Assembly (NCBI GenBank): GCA_012729535.1
Contig: JAAYCY010000077.1
Location: 1 to 35,261 of the forward strand
Direction: 5' to 3'
DNA from: Methanomicrobiales archaeon
Lineage (GTDB): Archaea; Halobacteriota; Methanomicrobia; Methanomicrobiales; Methanospirillaceae
Length of the DNA: 35,261 nt
Under the pieces are notes generated by a model. That model ran no database searches. It saw only the letters and a program-made list of their open reading frames with translations, and was not told the origin of the DNA. The first letter of the stretch is position 1. Every line of letters begins with the position of its first letter. Positions 31,784-35,261 of the stretch are shown here, in pieces. Position numbers and translations under genes: made by a program.

Positions 31784-34723
31784 ATGACCCCAACCGATAC
31801 CTCAGAAAAAGAACTCGAACGGATCATCACCGACTCTCTCATCACTAAATCCGGATATATCCAGGGAAAACCCGAGGAATTCGATCGGGACCATGCAGTT
31901 GATCTCCCTAAACTTCAGGAATTCCTTCAAAGAACTCAGCCAAAGATCTTTGAACAACTCGGTCTGGAAACAGATGGCCCGAAACGACTGCAATTTTTGG
32001 CACGGCTCCAAGGAGAAATAGCGAAAAAAGGAGTCATCGAAGTTCTTCGCAGAGGGGTAAAACATGGACCGGCTTCAGTCTCCCTCTTTTATGGAACCCC
32101 GACTCCAGGGAATACCAGAGCGGCAGAACTCTTTTCATCAAACATATTCAGTGTAACCCGTCAACTCCAGTACAGTAAAGACGAAACAAAGCGTGCTCTG
32201 GATCTCTGTATCTTCATCAACGGCCTCCCAATTGCTACCTTTGAACTCAAGAACCGCCTGACAAAACAGACTGTTGATGATGCCATCCAGCAGTACAAAC
32301 GTGACCGTGATCCTCGTGAACTCCTTTTTCAGTTCGGCAGATGTGTAGTCCACTTTGCGGTTGATGACCAGGAAGTCAGCATGTGTACCTGGCTCAAAGG
32401 GAGTGAATCATGGTTTTTACCGTTCAATAAAGGATTCAATGACGGGGCAGGAAATCCTCCGAATCCGAATGGAATAAAGACCGATTATCTCTGGAAAGAA
32501 ACCCTGACAAAAACAGGTCTTACCGATATCCTTGAAAATTATGCCCAGTTGGTTGAAGAGAAGGATCAAAGAACTGGCAGACAGAAAAAAAGCCAGATAT
32601 TCCCCCGGTATCATCAGTTAGCAGTTGTCCGTTCTCTCCTTGCTCATGCCTCACGATACGGAGTTGGCCATAGGTATTTGATTCAGCACTCTGCCGGGAG
32701 TGGGAAGAGTAACTCAATTGCATGGCTCGCTCACCAACTTATCGGGCTTGATATGGAAGGGAAACCCATCTTTGACTCTGTCTTTGTAGTAACCGACCGG
32801 AGAGTTCTGGATAAACAGATCCGTGATACCATCAAACAATTTGCCCAGGTGTCAGCCATCATCGGAGCGGTTACGGAAGGATCTGAACAACTCAGAAAGT
32901 TCATCGAGGATGGAAAGAAGATCATCATCACCACGGTTCAGAAGTTCCCGTTCATTCTTGATGAAATCGGATCTGCTCACCGGGGGAGAAAATTCGCTCT
33001 TATAATCGATGAAGCCCACTCAAGCCAGGGTGGTCGGACTACTGCAAAGATGCACATGGCTCTTTCTGAAGATGGTTCCGGGGAAGATGATGAAACCACG
33101 GAAGATAAGATCAATACCATCATGGAGTCCAGAAAACTCCTGAAAAATGCCAGTTACTTTGCATTCACCGCCACTCCCAAGAATAAGACCCTGGAACTCT
33201 TCGGTGAACCATATCAGAATGGTGAATCTGTCAGCCACCGTGCATTTCATAGTTATACCATGAAACAAGCCATCGACGAGGGATTCATCCTGGATGTTCT
33301 CAAGACCTACACACCAGTTCAGAGTTACTATCAGCTCATGAAGACCGTCCCCGATGATCCACTCTTTGATAAAAAGAAGGCGAAGAAAAAACTCCGGCGG
33401 TATGTTGAATCTCATGAGCATGCCATCCGGTTAAAATCAGAGATCATGGTTGACCATTTCCATGAACAGGTTATCCAACGGAAAAAGATCGGAGGGAAAG
33501 CCCGTGCAATGGTGGTAACGAGTGGGATCGAGCGGGCCATTCAATACTATCATGCCATATCTGCATACCTCGCTGATGAAAAATACCCTTACAAGGCAAT
33601 TGTTGCATTTTCTGGTGAACATGAATATGGTAATGAAAAAGTAACCGAAGCAACCCTGAACGGATTTCCCAGTATCCAGATTCCTGATAAAGTTATAGAA
33701 GATCCATACCGGTTCTTGGTTGTCGCAGACAAATTCCAGACCGGATATGATGAACCGCTTCTTCATACCATGTACGTGGATAAGATCCTTACCGACATTA
33801 AAGCGGTACAGACTTTATCACGTCTGAACAGGTCACATCCACAGAAACATGATACATTTGTGCTTGATTTTGTCAACGACGTGGATACCATCAAGGAAGC
33901 TTTTGAGACCTATTACCGGACTACTGTTCTCTGTGATGAGACCGACCCAAATAAATTGCATGACCTGAAGAGTGATCTCGATACATATCAGGTTTATACA
34001 CCGGACCGGATAGAAAACCTTGTTGAACTCTATATTAACGGAGCAGACCGGGATAAACTTGACCCGTACCTGGATATCTGTGTTGTTGATTATAACGCTC
34101 TTGATGAAGATAGCCAGGTTGATTTCAAAGGAAAAGCAAAAACATTCCTCCGGACCTACAGTTTTCTTTCCGCTATCCTTCCGTATACGAATGCCGAGTG
34201 GGAAAAACTCTCAATATTCCTCAACTTTTTGACTCCAAAACTTCCGGCACCAAAAGAAGAAGATCTATCGAAAGGTATCCTCGAAGCAATCGATATGGAG
34301 AGTTACCGGGTTGAAATTCAGGCATCCCTCTCAATTGATCTTAAAGATGAGGATTCAGAAATATACCCAGTCCCGACATCCGGCGGAGGTCATGTCAGAG
34401 AGCCGGAACTGGATTACCTAAGTAATATTGTCAGAGCATTCAACGATCTCTTTGGAAGTATCGAATGGAAGGATGGGGATAAAATCCGGAAAGTAATTAC
34501 AGAAGAGATTCCCCAGAAAGTCAAAGAGGATAAAGCGTATCAGAATGCAATCAAGCATTCAGATAAACAAAACGCCCGGATTGAGCATGATAAAGCACTT
34601 CTCCGGGTGATTACTGCTATGCTTAGTGATCATACCGAGCTCTTTAAGCAGTTTAGCGATAATCCGTCGTTCAAGAAATGGCTTCAGGATTCGATATTTG
34701 CAATGACGTATGAGGGGGAGTGA
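31784..34723 (+). CDS. hsdR: Type I restriction endonuclease/translocase subunit
   Basis: The 979-residue HsdR cleaves DNA after ATP-driven translocation. The N-terminal PD-(D/E)XK nuclease shows D140 (RALDLCIFING) and E154-x-K156 (ATFELKNRL). The SF2 helicase motor follows. Q-motif region FPRYHQ is at 273-278, Walker A HSAGSGKSNS at 302-311, DEAH box at 409-412 (LIIDEAHSSQGG), motif III FAFTATPKNKT, and motif VI QTLSRLNRSHP. A helical C-terminal domain (VKEDKAYQNAIKHSDKQNAR...) binds the methylase core. The length fits the family. No strong ribosome binding site precedes the ATG. All motifs are intact, so the enzyme should be active together with HsdM and HsdS. Confidence 0.95.
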   Translation: MTPTDTSEKELERIITDSLITKSGYIQGKPEEFDRDHAVDLPKLQEFLQRTQPKIFEQLGLETDGPKRLQFLARLQGEIAKKGVIEVLRRGVKHGPASVSLFYGTPTPGNTRAAELFSSNIFSVTRQLQYSKDETKRALDLCIFINGLPIATFELKNRLTKQTVDDAIQQYKRDRDPRELLFQFGRCVVHFAVDDQEVSMCTWLKGSESWFLPFNKGFNDGAGNPPNPNGIKTDYLWKETLTKTGLTDILENYAQLVEEKDQRTGRQKKSQIFPRYHQLAVVRSLLAHASRYGVGHRYLIQHSAGSGKSNSIAWLAHQLIGLDMEGKPIFDSVFVVTDRRVLDKQIRDTIKQFAQVSAIIGAVTEGSEQLRKFIEDGKKIIITTVQKFPFILDEIGSAHRGRKFALIIDEAHSSQGGRTTAKMHMALSEDGSGEDDETTEDKINTIMESRKLLKNASYFAFTATPKNKTLELFGEPYQNGESVSHRAFHSYTMKQAIDEGFILDVLKTYTPVQSYYQLMKTVPDDPLFDKKKAKKKLRRYVESHEHAIRLKSEIMVDHFHEQVIQRKKIGGKARAMVVTSGIERAIQYYHAISAYLADEKYPYKAIVAFSGEHEYGNEKVTEATLNGFPSIQIPDKVIEDPYRFLVVADKFQTGYDEPLLHTMYVDKILTDIKAVQTLSRLNRSHPQKHDTFVLDFVNDVDTIKEAFETYYRTTVLCDETDPNKLHDLKSDLDTYQVYTPDRIENLVELYINGADRDKLDPYLDICVVDYNALDEDSQVDFKGKAKTFLRTYSFLSAILPYTNAEWEKLSIFLNFLTPKLPAPKEEDLSKGILEAIDMESYRVEIQASLSIDLKDEDSEIYPVPTSGGGHVREPELDYLSNIVRAFNDLFGSIEWKDGDKIRKVITEEIPQKVKEDKAYQNAIKHSDKQNARIEHDKALLRVITAMLSDHTELFKQFSDNPSFKKWLQDSIFAMTYEGE

Positions 34724-34740
34724 TGATTAATTCTATTCTT

Positions 34741-35118
34741 TTAAATAATTCCCTCTTTTACCAATAAAGATTGATAATCTTCTTGGGAGACTGTACACTC
34801 TAAAAATGCATCAAAATTCATGAGGTTTATGATATATGATATGATCTGGATGGGGACTCTGTCTTAATGTTGTCCCTTGATGGCCGGGTTGACCTCCAGG
34901 ATTTTTCTTTCGCGAATCTGATTTATTTCGGATCTTTTTTGCATAACCATCAGAGGATGGGGGTTTTCCGCTGTTTCTACTATTAAGATTGAGTCTGGAT
35001 TCAAGTTCTTTGACTCTGGATTCTAATTTTTCGATTTTTTCATGAAGAGAATAATATATTCGATTACTTCAGGAGGAGTTTCCTTTAATTTAGATTTCAA
35101 TTCTTCTGGGAATTCCAT
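34741..35118 (-). pseudogene. IS66-family transposase, N-terminal remnant
   Basis: From ATG 35118 the minus strand encodes MEFPEELKSKLKETPPEVIE. Then, after a one-base shift near 35047, it gives HEKIEKLESRVKELESRLNL, NSRNSGKPPSSDGYAKK and KKNPGGQPGHQGTTLRQSPH. This leucine-zipper plus 'NS.NS.KPPSSDG....R..S...PGGQPGH.G.TL' order is the N-terminal signature of IS66 transposases. Downstream the zinc-finger region is degenerate (HKPHEF then a stop; another frame stays open to 34741). The catalytic domain is absent. A matching IS66-type terminal repeat lies about 120 bases upstream. Confidence 0.8.
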
Positions 35119-35238
35119 TCGTAAATTTAACGTTAATACTCATTATAAAAAACTTTCTCGGTTATATTGGATTTAAAAAAAAGACGACTCATAATTGAGC
35201 AGATTTATGGATGATTGGGATCAGGGCGCTGAGACCGG

Positions 35239-35250
35239 CTGAATAGTTAC
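35239..35250 (-). repeat. Probable IS66 terminal inverted repeat
   Basis: Read inward from 35250 the minus strand is GTAACTATTCAGCCGG. IS66 elements typically begin with GTAA, and the distance to the transposase start (about 130 bases) is reasonable. So 35250 is a likely outer end of the dead element. The other end is not found. The same CTGAATAGTTACAA occurs at 13425-13438. Confidence 0.5.
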
Positions 35251-35261
35251 AAAAACCCACA

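Noticed and set aside
33020-33766. Long minus-strand frames inside hsdR
   Set aside because: Antisense shadows; hsdR carries all helicase motifs across the region.
1-35261. CRISPR arrays, tRNA or rRNA genes
   Set aside because: No regularly spaced repeats, cloverleaf-like segments or rRNA-like sequence were noticed when reading both strands; a covariance-model scan was not possible.

Overview
The window looks like an accessory stretch of a methanogenic archaeon chromosome, most likely Methanomicrobiales and Methanospirillum-like. This rests on a formylmethanofuran dehydrogenase subunit E relative, a molbindin next to moeA, a UbiA-type prenyltransferase of the kind used for archaeal lipids, archaeal TATA boxes just upstream of several starts, and SD-type ribosome binding sites. 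The taxon is inferred; no rRNA or tRNA gene was recognised.

Positions 1-6 kb hold a decayed molybdenum/metal locus. The 5' end of an IS630-like transposase runs off the left edge, followed by remnants of an ABC substrate-binding protein, an fmdE pseudogene and a transposase scrap. Intact genes here are a papain-like peptidase, a molbindin (Mop) and moeA. A candidate structured RNA lies at 2093-2249. Positions 6-14 kb carry a membrane protein, a dead UbiA gene, a secreted SGNH-like hydrolase, a zinc-ribbon protein, a receiver-PAS-PAS protein, an AhpD/CMD protein, an amber-interrupted copy of an unknown 167-residue protein, a secreted C45-like amidohydrolase and a DEDDh exonuclease.

Positions 14-19.9 kb are a graveyard of mobile and toxin-antitoxin genes: a rhuM remnant, two VapBC pairs in opposite orientations around a dead AAA-type ATPase, a complete IS1634/IS4-like element, and a dead HIT gene beside it. 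At 19.9-21.2 kb there is a compact three-gene cassette on the minus strand: an intact paralogue of the amber-interrupted gene, a secreted protein and a 49-residue membrane protein.

At 21.4-24.6 kb three copies or parts of one GC-rich, strongly folded repeat (A 21370-21895, C 22845-23115, B 24340-24606) separate the genes. A HEPN/MNT toxin-antitoxin pair lies between A and C, and an alpha/beta hydrolase lies between C and B. Copies A and C share stem-loops whose paired bases differ in a compensatory way, which suggests selection on structure. This is the most unusual signal in the window.

Positions 25.1-34.7 kb are a type I restriction-modification operon: hsdM, a GmrSD-like DUF262 gene, a YhcG/DUF1016 PD-(D/E)XK nuclease gene, hsdS and, after a 304-base gap, hsdR. 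The two extra nucleases inside the operon suggest a composite defence system. An IS66 remnant with its terminal inverted repeat closes the window.
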